Shown here: one piece after another, positions 9,043 through 18,030 of the stretch
How the letters are laid out: the number at the start of each line of letters is the position of its first letter
How positions within the stretch are numbered: the stretch's first letter is position 1
From: Bacillus sp. FSL K6-3431
GTDB lineage: Bacteria; Bacillota; Bacilli; Bacillales; Bacillaceae_C
Assembly (NCBI RefSeq): GCF_038002605.1
Contig: NZ_JBBOCT010000001.1
Location: 4,340,001-4,404,000 of the forward strand
DNA length: 64,000 nt
Reading direction: 5' to 3'
The notes under the pieces: generated by a model
What the model saw: only the letters and a program-made list of their open reading frames with translations
What the model was told of the DNA's origin: nothing
Database searches by the model: none
Translations under genes and position numbers: made by a program

Positions 9043-10290
9043 ATGGAATTATTACAAAGAAAATTAAATTATAGAGAAGGCAGTTTAGATTTTAAAGAAT
9101 TTAAACAAAATGGCATTCACGGTATAGCTAAATATCCAGCTATGATGGTTGCACCTATGCAAGAGAAAGTATTAAATGATATCTTAAAAGTAGAAAAAAC
9201 AATAAAGAATATATTTGATCCATTTCACGGCTCAGGAACAACCTTAGTAGTGGGTAAAGAGTTGGGGTTAGAAACAATAGGAGTTGATATAAATCCATTA
9301 GCTAATCTATTTACTGATGTGAAGCTCACTGGCGTAGATCATTTAGTTATTAAAACTAAAAATTCTATTCTAGAACAACGTTTAAATGAAAATTACACGT
9401 TACATGATTTCAGTAATATTAATAAGTGGTTTAGAGAAGACATTATTGAAGACCTAAGTAAAATTAAAACAGCTATATCTAAAGAAGAAGATTATATAAC
9501 AAGAAGATATTATTGGCTCTGTTTTTCTAATATTATCTATAAATATAAAAATTCTCGAAAATCAACTTTTAAGCTACATGTGAAGAAAGAAGAAGACATA
9601 AAAGTAATTATTAACAATGTAGTGGAAGACTTTATCTTAGAAATTAATGAGAGATTTGAGGATCTTCCAAACTATAAATCTAATATTACTCACAGGTTAA
9701 TTACAAAAGATGTGAGAGAGGCTTGCTCCGAAATAAAAAAAAAAAGCATAGATATAATTTGTACATCTCCACCTTATGGGGATAATGCTACTACGGTAAC
9801 ATATGGTCAGTTTTCAATACTGGCTTTGTTGTGGATAGATGAAAAAGATTTAGATATTCCACATCCAGACGTATTAACAACATTTTCAAAAATTGATTAT
9901 TTGAGTTTAGGTGGAAAAAGGAATGCTTCATTAGAATGGGATGTTTTATCATTAAATCAGGTTTTGAATCGTGTGTCTGAGAGTAAACAAAAGAAAATCA
10001 ATTCTTTTTTTCAAGATTACTTCGAAGCTCTTATTGCAATTGTTGATACATTAAAAAAGAAAGGAATTCTAATGTTGACCTTAGGAAATCGAACGGTTGA
10101 TGGTGAAATAATTTCATTAGATAAAATTACTGAGGAGTTCTTGGAACAGTATGACTTTAGTTTAATAACAGATGTGAAACGAAACATTCATAATAAGCGT
10201 ATGCCTTCGAGAGTTTCTAAGTTGAAGGGACGAGGATCTGTAAAGTCTATGTCTCAAGAGACAATTTTAGTTTTTAGAAAGGAGCAATAG
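9043..10290 (+). CDS. DNA methyltransferase (TSPPY type, N6-adenine or N4-cytosine)
   Basis: This 415-residue protein is a DNA amino-methyltransferase. The SAM-binding motif I, FDPFHGSGTT, is at residues 58-67, followed by the acidic motif II region GVDINPLANLF. The catalytic motif IV, TSPPY, is at 241-245. About 170 residues between motifs I and IV could hold the target-recognition region. TSPPY is common in N4-cytosine enzymes, but N6-adenine is not excluded. The ATG at 9043 is chosen because GGGGGTG precedes it by a good distance; an upstream TTG at 9025 has none. One base separates it from the GHKL ATPase gene, so both are one operon in an island with other methyltransferase genes. Confidence 0.85.
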   Translation: MELLQRKLNYREGSLDFKEFKQNGIHGIAKYPAMMVAPMQEKVLNDILKVEKTIKNIFDPFHGSGTTLVVGKELGLETIGVDINPLANLFTDVKLTGVDHLVIKTKNSILEQRLNENYTLHDFSNINKWFREDIIEDLSKIKTAISKEEDYITRRYYWLCFSNIIYKYKNSRKSTFKLHVKKEEDIKVIINNVVEDFILEINERFEDLPNYKSNITHRLITKDVREACSEIKKKSIDIICTSPPYGDNATTVTYGQFSILALLWIDEKDLDIPHPDVLTTFSKIDYLSLGGKRNASLEWDVLSLNQVLNRVSESKQKKINSFFQDYFEALIAIVDTLKKKGILMLTLGNRTVDGEIISLDKITEEFLEQYDFSLITDVKRNIHNKRMPSRVSKLKGRGSVKSMSQETILVFRKEQ

Positions 10291-10291
10291 T

Positions 10292-12577
10292 ATGGTAAAT
10301 TTGAATTCTGAATTTGCGGAAGTAGAAGATATTATAAAGTTGGCGGCAAGTGTAAAAAGTCCTTTAGTTTCAATAGCAGAATTAGTAAAAAATGGTGCTG
10401 ATGCAGGAGCAAAAGAAGTAATAGTGGATATAAGCAAGGAAAAAAAGATAATATGTGTTAATGATGATGGTAAAGGATTTAGTGATAATGATATTCAATA
10501 TTTACACAGAATTTACTACTCAAATAAAAAAAAGGATGGGAATTTAACTAATAATCACAATGAGTTTTTTGCGGGAAGTAAGGGATTAGGCTTATTTTCA
10601 GCATTCTTTTTAGGGGACGAAATTGAAATAATTACTGAGAACCCAAATTTTAGTTATTCTGTAAAGTGGTGTAGAGATGCAATGCCTACAATTGAAGAGA
10701 TTCCTACTACTGGAGAAACAGGGACGCAAATAATTATTCGCCAATTAAATGAAAAGAGATTGAATCATTTATTAAAGGAAAAAGAGTTGAAAAAATTTCG
10801 ATTCGTTTCTTTTGGACTATATAATTCCAAGGCGACTTTACCTGAAATTAAATTATTGATAGATGGACAAAAAATCGAAAACCTTATTGAAATTAAGAAT
10901 GTGGTTAATCATAAAATCAAAGTTAATTTTAGTTATAATAAGAAGACTCGGAAATTAGATTTTCAATATATTGCATTTAAAGAAGAAGTAGATCCCACAA
11001 GAGAAAAGAAAAGAAAAAAGATTAATGGAGAAAATTTAGTATTAGATCTTACTAAATCAAATGAAGCTATTTATGATTATATTCAAGAACATTATAGATT
11101 TGATTATTCTAATAGAGATGCGAAAAAATTAAATTACCAGATAGATGAAGATATTGATGAAATTATTGATTCATGGCCTTCCTTTGAAAGTGAATACTGG
11201 ATAGAAGAAGGACCTAAGGCTGAAAAAGTAAAAGAGTTCGGTTATGGTGTTAAGTTATACGTGAATAACTATGCGCTGTATGACTATTTAAATCCAGAAT
11301 TCGATTGGTTAGGATTAAGTAATATAAGTGATAATTATGTTTCAAATGCTTTTAAGTTAAGGAACGTTCTAGGCTATGTGAATTTTGTTGACTTTGATGA
11401 AAATACAGAGGAAATAGAGATTTCTGATGAGCGCGGTGGATTTTTAGAGTCAACCGCACTTGAGAATGTAATGCTTGGAATAAGAAATTTTATTACTCAC
11501 TTAGCCATTAATATTAACGTTGTAATGCGTTCAAGTGATTTTGCAATACAAGAGAATCTATCTGGTGATCCAAGGGAAGGTCCGGAAGAAGGTATATCTG
11601 GTGATCCAAGGGAAGGTCCGGAAGAAGGTATATCTGGTGATTCAAGGGAAGGTCCGGAAGAAGGTATATCTGGTGATCCAAGGGAAGGTCCGGAAGAAGG
11701 TGTATCTGGTGATTCAAAGGAAGATCCGGAAGAAGGTATATCTGGTGATTCAAAGGAAGGTCCAGAAGAAGATATATCAGGTGATTCAGAGGAAGGTACA
11801 TCTGGTGATTCCGGGGAAAGTTCAGAAGAAAGAATCTTAAAACAGAAGCAAAAAACTTTAAAACATGGACAAACATGGAATATTTATGACCCTAAAGTAG
11901 TTCATGATGGTGTTAGTCCCGAGAATACATTGTACACAGTAAGTGAATTTTGTAAAATAAATAACGGAATTTTTGAAGCTAATGAACCTGGTAAATTTGT
12001 TATTACTTACATTAGAGCTTCAGATCGTTCGAAAAAAGAAAATCTGAGTATTATAGTCACAAAAAGAAAAAAAGTTCAGAAGAAAAAAGGAGAAATATTC
12101 AATGATACGGATCTTGTAGTAGGTGAACTTTATTTGGATGAATTACATAATGTCGTAACAGAGGTAAAAGATATTGGTTACGATTCTTACCTTTTATTAT
12201 CATCAATGTCTTTAAGGGTAGTGCTAGAAGATTTAGTAAAGAAAGAATGCCAGTACTCGGGTATAAATTTGAATAAGAGCTTAGCTACAAATTTTGAAAA
12301 TGTAGTGGATAGCTTTTTACAAAGAATCGAACTTTCAAGTAATCCAGCAAAAAGCACGGAGATTAAAGATCTCCATAAAGAATTTAGAGGTAGAGATTCA
12401 TTGAGAAATTTATTAACACATTTGAAAAACAATGCAAAAGTGGATGCAAATTCATTGAATTATGTGACACATAATCCAGCACCGATTTTAAATTCTGAAG
12501 ATATTTATAACTTTGCCAATAATGTATTAGTTCCTCTTGGGCATTTAATCTCATCAGCAAAAGAAAAAGGAATTTAA
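10292..12577 (+). CDS. MORC/MutL-like GHKL ATPase with variable repeat linker, partner of the DNA methyltransferase
   Basis: This 761-residue protein starts with a GHKL (Hsp90/MutL/MORC-type) ATPase domain. The N box is ELVKNGADA (Glu30, Asn34, Asp37), the G1 box NDDGKGF (Asp59, Gly60, Gly62) and the G2 box GSKGLGL (95-101). The domain extends to about residue 420. A low-complexity linker of eight SGDPREGPEEG-like units follows (about residues 423-514), then a possible small beta domain and a helical C-terminal region ending near HLISSAKEKGI. No nuclease motif was recognised. Comparative work by Iyer, Abhiman and Aravind noted MutL/MORC-like ATPases in bacterial restriction-modification loci, which fits this pairing. 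Defence function is inferred. Confidence 0.8.
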   Translation: MVNLNSEFAEVEDIIKLAASVKSPLVSIAELVKNGADAGAKEVIVDISKEKKIICVNDDGKGFSDNDIQYLHRIYYSNKKKDGNLTNNHNEFFAGSKGLGLFSAFFLGDEIEIITENPNFSYSVKWCRDAMPTIEEIPTTGETGTQIIIRQLNEKRLNHLLKEKELKKFRFVSFGLYNSKATLPEIKLLIDGQKIENLIEIKNVVNHKIKVNFSYNKKTRKLDFQYIAFKEEVDPTREKKRKKINGENLVLDLTKSNEAIYDYIQEHYRFDYSNRDAKKLNYQIDEDIDEIIDSWPSFESEYWIEEGPKAEKVKEFGYGVKLYVNNYALYDYLNPEFDWLGLSNISDNYVSNAFKLRNVLGYVNFVDFDENTEEIEISDERGGFLESTALENVMLGIRNFITHLAININVVMRSSDFAIQENLSGDPREGPEEGISGDPREGPEEGISGDSREGPEEGISGDPREGPEEGVSGDSKEDPEEGISGDSKEGPEEDISGDSEEGTSGDSGESSEERILKQKQKTLKHGQTWNIYDPKVVHDGVSPENTLYTVSEFCKINNGIFEANEPGKFVITYIRASDRSKKENLSIIVTKRKKVQKKKGEIFNDTDLVVGELYLDELHNVVTEVKDIGYDSYLLLSSMSLRVVLEDLVKKECQYSGINLNKSLATNFENVVDSFLQRIELSSNPAKSTEIKDLHKEFRGRDSLRNLLTHLKNNAKVDANSLNYVTHNPAPILNSEDIYNFANNVLVPLGHLISSAKEKGI
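11558..11833 (+). repeat. 36-bp tandem repeat inside the GHKL ATPase gene
   Basis: Seven 36-bp units and one 24-bp unit encode ISGDPREGPEEG-like 12-mers. The first four are nearly identical and the later ones diverge (SGDSKEDPEEG, SGDSGESSEER). Because the unit is a multiple of three, copy-number change would alter linker length without breaking the frame. Confidence 0.95.
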
Positions 12578-12633
12578 GACCTTACAATAGATGAGGACAT
12601 GTGCTAAAAGTTTTCTTTCTCAAAATAAAATGT

Positions 12634-12671
12634 TTTAATTACAAGACATTTAATTACAAGACATTTAATTA
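12634..12671 (+). repeat. 15-bp tandem repeat downstream of the GHKL gene
   Basis: TTTAATTACAAGACA occurs twice in tandem, followed by a partial third TTTAATTA. The surrounding ~220 bp have no gene. Confidence 0.7.
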
Positions 12672-12738
12672 AAAGGTTTAAAGTACTGTTTCAACTTTCA
12701 TAGACCAGGATATGGAAATATAAGAGAATAATATTTTT

Positions 12739-12768
12739 GACGTTCAATTAAAATGAGCGTCTTTTTTT
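12739..12768 (+). terminator. Rho-independent terminator
   Basis: The stem GACGTTCA / TGAGCGTC with a 7-nt loop is followed by seven T. A near-copy stands before the second C5-methyltransferase relic at 18187-18217, so hairpin and gene travelled together. Confidence 0.8.
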
Positions 12769-12798
12769 ATGCCTGAAAATGGAGAATAGAGGTGAAAT

Positions 12799-13844
12799 AT
12801 GACGGAACTAACTTTAGGAAGTATATTCGATGGAATTGGTGTATTTCCATTGGCGGCGTCTCGTTACGAGATTGCGCCAATTTTGGCAAGTGAAGTTGAA
12901 AAGGCTCCATTTCTATTACTAAACGACACTTTCCCGAAATACGTCATTTAGGAGATATTACAAAAGTTAATGGCGGAGAAATACCACCTGTTCATATCAT
13001 TACATTTGGTTCGCCTTGTCAGAACTTATCCAATATTGGAAAAAGAGAAGGTCTTACAGGAAGTCAATCCAGTTTATTTTATCATGCAATCTGAATTATT
13101 GAGGAAATTAGGGGTGCAACGAATGAAACATATCCAGTTATCGCTGTTTGGGAAAACGTCATGGGAGCTTTTTCATCAAATAACCGGCTGGATTTTAAGG
13201 CCGTGCTCGTTCACAAATACGGAAATTCCAATGCCTGATTCTGGAGTCTGGGCAAATGCTGGAATGGTCCGAGGGAATAATGTTGATGTCTGTTGGACGT
13301 CCAATATTGGGGAAAGCCCACACTTGCTCAAAGAAGAAGAAGTATCTTTCTCGTGGCAGATTTTAGAGAGAAACGTGCCACAGAAAAATTATTTAAAGCC
13401 CGCGATTTGCAATCGGTTTTTACGTCTTGCGGAAAGGGCAGGCTGTCCCCCACCATTACCAGTGGAATATCTACTCAAAAAGCAGGGGGGAAAATACCCA
13501 TCGTCCGACCCTTTCAAGAAAGACGCATGCGAAGTACGGCTAAAGAAAGAAACGAAAAAGGATTCCACGGAAGTTTTGGAAGAACAAAAGATCCTTTTCC
13601 AACTTTGCTCGCAGGATCAGTAAATTATTTTTCATTTTGGTACGAAGGAGAAGAAAAAGATGGATTTATTCGTCAACTTACCCCATTGGAATGTGAACGT
13701 TTGATGGGGTTACCAGAAAATTGGACAGGTTTAGGGCATAAAGGAGAAGTAATTAGCGATTATGCAAGATATAAAGCACTTGGAAATGCGATTGCCGTAC
13801 CATGTGCAGAATATATCATGGCTGGTATTGCAGAAGTTTTATAG
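12799..13844 (+). pseudogene. Cytosine-C5 DNA methyltransferase, decayed copy 1
   Basis: Across frames the reading is a Dcm-type enzyme. Motif I is LTLGSIFDGIGVFPLA, motif IV FGSPCQNLS with the catalytic Cys, motif VI WENVMGAF, and motifs IX-X are LTPLECERLMGLPENW and YKALGNAIAVP. Compared with copy 2 at 18248, it lost one C in a CCC run near 12906 (frameshift), has a TGA for an Arg codon near 13091, a 5-bp deletion near 13206, and further loss near 13293-13310. The C-terminal motifs remain open in one frame. It cannot make full-length enzyme and is a relic of a restriction-modification system; no endonuclease partner is visible. Confidence 0.9.
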
Positions 13845-13921
13845 ATAAACAAACTAACGTGTGACAAATTCTATCTGTTATGCTTTTTTAATTGTCTAAA
13901 TCAAGGGGGAGTGTGATTTCT

Positions 13922-15397
13922 TTGGAAGAAAATGAAGCAAAAGTGATGGAATGGATTGACGATCATTTTGTTATGAATGAAATTGAGATTGAAGACTTCC
14001 CGTTTTTTCCTTTTTGGAAAAATGGAAGCTATCCGCTACAAAGTTTGTCATACTTTGGAACATCCGCAAAGAATATGACGCTATTTTCTACTTTTTTGTG
14101 GGTGACTGCAATTAAAATATTTGGCAATCTATGTTTTGCGATGCTCATCATGTTTGTTTCTGTTTGCACGAAGAAATATGCGCTGACTCTCTTCACTTGT
14201 ACAGCCATAATCTTGTTACCCTATTATGGATTCAGCCTAGCATCCTCCAAATACATTTTGCCGGGACCACTCGGGTTTATGGTTTCCACTGGTTTCTTCA
14301 AGGGGAGCGAATACGAGTACAACATTTTTACAGATCAAATGGACTTAGTATTCCAAGGAGTCTCTACTATGGCATTACTTATCTTGTTTGCTGTCACCTT
14401 GTGCATGAGTATCGTTGCATTTATTGTGATGATGATCTGGCATACAAATGTATGGAGCACAAGGAAGCAAAATCGTTTGCTGAGGACATTTAGTCTTATG
14501 CTTTTCCTAGTGATTTCCGTATCTAGCCTTGCCGGCTGCACCTCTAATGAAAATACAGGAGATTATGATATTTACTATAATTCCACCAGACAGTCCTTTG
14601 AAAATGAGCACTATCGGTTTTATGTTGATGAAACAGACCTGAGCGATATTAAGCTCGTATTTGAGGATAAAGAAACTGGCGAAATTAGAAACTTTGTCAG
14701 AAACCCAATGCAATCATTAACAGCAGTTGAGACAAATATTTATGGCAATGGTTCGCTTGTCTACTATATGAAACTTGACCATGAGAAGTCAAAGTTTAAT
14801 ACATCCCCAGACAAATTTTCTGTTATAGAAGTAGATACGACGACATTTGATGAGAGGATTATTTTTGAAGGGAACGCAAATACAGCAAGAGACAGTTTTT
14901 TAGGGCTGAATAAAGCGCTTGATGCTGATACACTTTCTTTCTTTGGAATAGAGTTTTTCTTTTTGGATGAACATCGCATCTACTTTGTTTATGATGACGA
15001 GATAATGCAAGTAAATAAATTGACAGGTAAAATGAGTATTATCATTAGTCTTCCACCATTTAAAATCGTCGCCTTTGACGGCCAGAGTATTTATTATGTA
15101 AATGAAAAATACCAAGTTGCGAAGTATGATACGACGACAGAGTCGGAAACGGTTCTTCCCGATATCATCACAACGTATTTTGTTTTGACTGATACAGAAC
15201 TGCTCTTTTTGAATCGTCAAGATCAATATAAAATATATGCCATGAATTTGGATGATTTCACAACCCGAAAAATCACGGACAAATCCGTACTGAGCTTTAC
15301 TAGTGACGATCAAACTATTTTTTATGAGGGTAGGGATGACCTTAAGAAGTATCGGATAGATCGGGATGGAGAAAATGATACGCTAATCTCAGAGTAG
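13922..15397 (+). CDS. Chimeric membrane protein: multi-TM N-terminus, internal lipobox, beta-propeller-like C-terminus
   Basis: The N-terminal ~190 residues are hydrophobic, with about three to four membrane segments, and resemble part of an ABC-2-type permease. An internal signal-like segment ends in SLAGC, a lipobox, and about 280 hydrophilic residues follow with repeating YDTTT/IYYVNEK-type strands, as in extracytoplasmic propeller-like (DUF5050-like) domains. A complete lipoprotein signal in mid-protein suggests a fusion of permease and lipoprotein genes, by deletion or natural read-through. TTG at 13922 is chosen because GGGGGAG lies about 10 nt upstream. The substrate and partner ATPase are unknown. 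The operon at 37350-40486 has a similar permease plus propeller pair. Confidence 0.6.
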   Translation: MEENEAKVMEWIDDHFVMNEIEIEDFPFFPFWKNGSYPLQSLSYFGTSAKNMTLFSTFLWVTAIKIFGNLCFAMLIMFVSVCTKKYALTLFTCTAIILLPYYGFSLASSKYILPGPLGFMVSTGFFKGSEYEYNIFTDQMDLVFQGVSTMALLILFAVTLCMSIVAFIVMMIWHTNVWSTRKQNRLLRTFSLMLFLVISVSSLAGCTSNENTGDYDIYYNSTRQSFENEHYRFYVDETDLSDIKLVFEDKETGEIRNFVRNPMQSLTAVETNIYGNGSLVYYMKLDHEKSKFNTSPDKFSVIEVDTTTFDERIIFEGNANTARDSFLGLNKALDADTLSFFGIEFFFLDEHRIYFVYDDEIMQVNKLTGKMSIIISLPPFKIVAFDGQSIYYVNEKYQVAKYDTTTESETVLPDIITTYFVLTDTELLFLNRQDQYKIYAMNLDDFTTRKITDKSVLSFTSDDQTIFYEGRDDLKKYRIDRDGENDTLISE

Positions 15398-15474
15398 CCT
15401 GTCGTATTACAGGTTTCAAAGGGGGGATAAACATGAATAAAAAAGAGAAGATTAAATATTGCAAGCATACGATT

Positions 15475-15650
15475 CACGTTGAGTGTGTATCGTTGCTACA
15501 AAGAGAAACTATATAGAAATCCTTAGTTTTAAACACTTTCACAAGCATTTCGTGTTTGTAGGAGAAGGTGAAAAAATTAGAAAAGTTCCTGAAAGATTAC
15601 ATGACTGTTTCTGTGGTAATTGATATGGGGTGTGAGAACACAGGGGAATA
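15475..15650 (+). repeat. rlmCD-3'-end direct repeat, copy B (orphan scar)
   Basis: This copy begins with codons for [13 protein letters not shown] and a stop, matching the RlmCD C-terminus, but no rlmCD gene is attached. Instead the codons end a 26-residue frame starting at 15433 (MNKKEKIKYCKHTI) behind GGGGGG. The first ~100 bp match copy A almost perfectly; the distal part is more diverged. It looks like the trace of an insertion or recombination at an rlmCD 3' end. Confidence 0.85.
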
Positions 15651-15664
15651 AGATTAGAAATTAG

Positions 15665-15708
15665 AACGACGATTGCGAATTGAGAATAATTGCGATCGTC
15701 GTTTTTAT
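15665..15708. terminator. Hairpin terminator after repeat copy B
   Basis: The stem AACGACGATTGC / GCGATCGTCGTT is followed by TTTTTATTTT. It can serve the plus strand and, through the flanking A residues, perhaps the converging minus-strand gene. Confidence 0.7.
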
Positions 15709-15762
15709 TTTTCTAAAGTTATTTATTGATATAGATTATCTGTTTAGCAAGCACTATTTTAC

Positions 15763-16395
15763 CTAGAGTTGTATAGGACTATTTGTTTTATCAATATCTT
15801 CAATACAAATTGGTAAATCTGAAGTATGATTCATGGAAAATTCGTTCATAATCTTAAAGCAATACTGAAATCGAAATTCTTGCTCGTAGGTACGTCCTGC
15901 TAAATCATTATATCTTATCTTAAAGAATACATTATATGCTTTACTATGTTTATTACACCGAACTGAGAAATTAATAGTATCGTCAATAAAGGCATACTGT
16001 TTATCAAGATAATCATATAAAAAATGAATGTTTTGTTGAAGACCATCTGTTTTAAAGTAACAATTTGTTGACTCACTTTTTGTCATTTGTACAAGTTGAA
16101 CATTTGTCGCACTTTCCTTACCCAAGTTTATCAAAGAAATTGGTAGTATAAGGCATGCTTCATTATTAATATTTTTAACATATATTTCCTTATTAAAAGA
16201 TAGATGAAAATAAGGAATCAAAGATATTCTACTTTTGTTTTTAGAATAAAAGTTCTGCTCATCTTGCTCTTTTTGCCTTATATTTTCCTTATAAAACTCC
16301 CATTCTTTAGTTGTCCTATGATTCTTATAACTTAAATAGATTCCACCACTTGATACAATGAGTGCAAACAATGCAATTAAATTTGAAATATCCAT
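15763..16395 (-). CDS. Hypothetical protein with one N-terminal membrane segment
   Basis: This 210-residue protein is not assigned to a family. Residues 5-24 (NLIALFALIVSSGGIYLSYK) form one membrane anchor, followed by a charged, probably coiled segment (residues 28-50) and a beta-rich domain with LPISLINLGKESATNVQL, a pattern seen in Ig-like or sandwich folds. It lies between repeat copies B and C beside the second rlmCD. Similar single-TM proteins are common near defence and mobile genes, but nothing here shows a function. Confidence 0.6.
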   Translation of the reverse strand: MDISNLIALFALIVSSGGIYLSYKNHRTTKEWEFYKENIRQKEQDEQNFYSKNKSRISLIPYFHLSFNKEIYVKNINNEACLILPISLINLGKESATNVQLVQMTKSESTNCYFKTDGLQQNIHFLYDYLDKQYAFIDDTINFSVRCNKHSKAYNVFFKIRYNDLAGRTYEQEFRFQYCFKIMNEFSMNHTSDLPICIEDIDKTNSPIQL

Positions 16396-16698
16396 AGGCG
16401 CTCTCCTAACAATTTATATTAATCTCTGTTTAATAGAATATCAAAGTTTGATATTCATTAATATGATCCCATCAGTTCGGTTTGAATAAAAAGATTCCGT
16501 CTTCCCAACTCCATCATTTTATGTTCTTTAATTCCATAAATTATTTCATTTTAATCACAGTTTCATTAGAATGTAGATGGTAAAAAATCACATCATTTTA
16601 TTAAACTTTTTTATTGGAAAATAGGAACAATAAAAGTGCATTAACAGATGGTGGCAAAAGAATTAACATGATATTATGTAGGGGAAAGCAGGTGCAAT
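16396..16698. other. Intergenic, divergent promoters expected, nothing specific seen
   Basis: About 300 AT-rich bp separate the minus-strand hypothetical gene and the second rlmCD. No clear operator or structured RNA was recognised. A GGGGAAAGCAGGTG ribosome binding region precedes the ATG at 16699. Confidence 0.4.
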
Positions 16699-18030
16699 AT
16701 GAATAAAGGAAAGTTAAAAGTTAAATGTACAGGTCTGCATGAAAGTGGAAAGGGAATTGTAAATATAAAGGGGAAAGAATACCTTGTATCCAATCTACTT
16801 GAAGGAGAAACTGCAATCGTTGAGATAATAAAGACGAAACATAAAACTTCTGTTAATGTGGTCAAAATTGAAAAAGAATCAAAGCATCGGGTAAAACCAG
16901 AATGCTCATATTATAGCAAATGTGGTGGATGTCAGCTTCAACATATGTCCCACGAAGCACAGGACAATTTTAAACAAAGATTAGTTGAGGATCTTTTAAA
17001 ATCATATTGCAAAGTAAATGATATTTTACCTATGAAAGAACCTTACTACTATAGAAATAAGGTGCACTCAACATTTGCCTATGATAAAAAGAGACAAATT
17101 ATATCCGGGATCTACCAGGAAGAGAGTCATCATGTAATTGATATAGACGAATGTATGATACATGACCGTAAGGCAGATGAAATTATAGACACCATCAAAA
17201 AATTTATGAAGTCTTTTAAAATGCAACCATTTGATGAAGACACAGGTAGAGGGTTTCTAAGGCATATACTGATAAAAAGAGGATTTGCAACGAATCAAGT
17301 AATGGTTGTCTTAGTGACATCAACAAAAGTCTTCCCAGGTAAAAATAATTTTATCAAAGCATTGGTAAAAGCTCATCCAGAAATATCTAATATTATAATG
17401 AATATTAATAAGCGGAGAACGTCAGTAGTACTGGGAAATGAGGAAATTGTTTTATATGGGAAGGGATATATTGAAGATATATTATGTGGTGTAAAATTCC
17501 AAATTTCAGCCAAGTCTTTTTATCAAGTCAATCCAATTCAAACTGAAATTTTATATAACAAGGGAATTGAGATGGCAAAACTAAAAGGCAATGAAACAGT
17601 CATAGATGCATATTGTGGAATAGGTACGATATCATTAATAGTCAGCGACAAAGTGAAGAAGGTTATAGGTGTTGAACTAAATAAAGATGCAGTAAAAGAT
17701 GCAATAAAAAATGCTAAAAACAATAATATTAAAAATGCCTATTTCTACAACGATGATGCCGGGGACTTTATGGTGAAACTAGCAAATGAAAATAAAAAAA
17801 TGGACCTAGTAATCATGGACCCACCAAGGTCAGGAAGTGACGAAAAGTTTTTATCTTCTCTGGTCAAACTATCGCCACAGAAAGTGATTTATGTCTCCTG
17901 CAACCCAGTCACTTTGAAAAGAGATTTAAAATATTTAACTGAAAATGGATATAAAGTAAAAGAAATTCAACCAGTAGACATGTTTCCGCAAACGGCGCAC
18001 GTCGAGGCTATAGCGTTGCTACAACGTTGA
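16699..18030 (+). CDS. Second RlmCD-like RNA (uracil-C5)-methyltransferase
   Basis: This 443-residue TrmA/RumA-family paralogue is complete. It has an N-terminal TRAM-like region, the Fe-S cysteines Cys69, Cys75 and Cys78 (CSYYSKCGGC), SAM motif [23 protein letters not shown] and the catalytic cysteine in VIYVSCNPVTLKRDL. It is clearly diverged from the resident RlmCD, richer in Lys, Asn and Ile codons, and more AT-rich, which suggests horizontal acquisition. Its 3' end joins repeat copy C in the same register as in rlmCD. It may rebuild or replace the native target end, or modify another uridine. Enzyme class is firm; target is not. Confidence 0.9.
   Translation: MNKGKLKVKCTGLHESGKGIVNIKGKEYLVSNLLEGETAIVEIIKTKHKTSVNVVKIEKESKHRVKPECSYYSKCGGCQLQHMSHEAQDNFKQRLVEDLLKSYCKVNDILPMKEPYYYRNKVHSTFAYDKKRQIISGIYQEESHHVIDIDECMIHDRKADEIIDTIKKFMKSFKMQPFDEDTGRGFLRHILIKRGFATNQVMVVLVTSTKVFPGKNNFIKALVKAHPEISNIIMNINKRRTSVVLGNEEIVLYGKGYIEDILCGVKFQISAKSFYQVNPIQTEILYNKGIEMAKLKGNETVIDAYCGIGTISLIVSDKVKKVIGVELNKDAVKDAIKNAKNNNIKNAYFYNDDAGDFMVKLANENKKMDLVIMDPPRSGSDEKFLSSLVKLSPQKVIYVSCNPVTLKRDLKYLTENGYKVKEIQPVDMFPQTAHVEAIALLQR

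Noticed and set aside
11558..11833. Regular repeats that might suggest CRISPR
   Set aside because: The units are contiguous with no spacers and lie inside a coding frame.
11514..11876. Open frames on both strands across the GHKL gene repeat region
   Set aside because: They are by-products of a 36-bp repeat without stops in several frames. Their products are simple repeats with no ribosome binding site.
15433..15513. 26-residue gene with a good ribosome binding site before repeat copy B
   Set aside because: The second half is just the RlmCD C-terminal codons of the repeat. I treat it as a fusion scar, though translation is possible.
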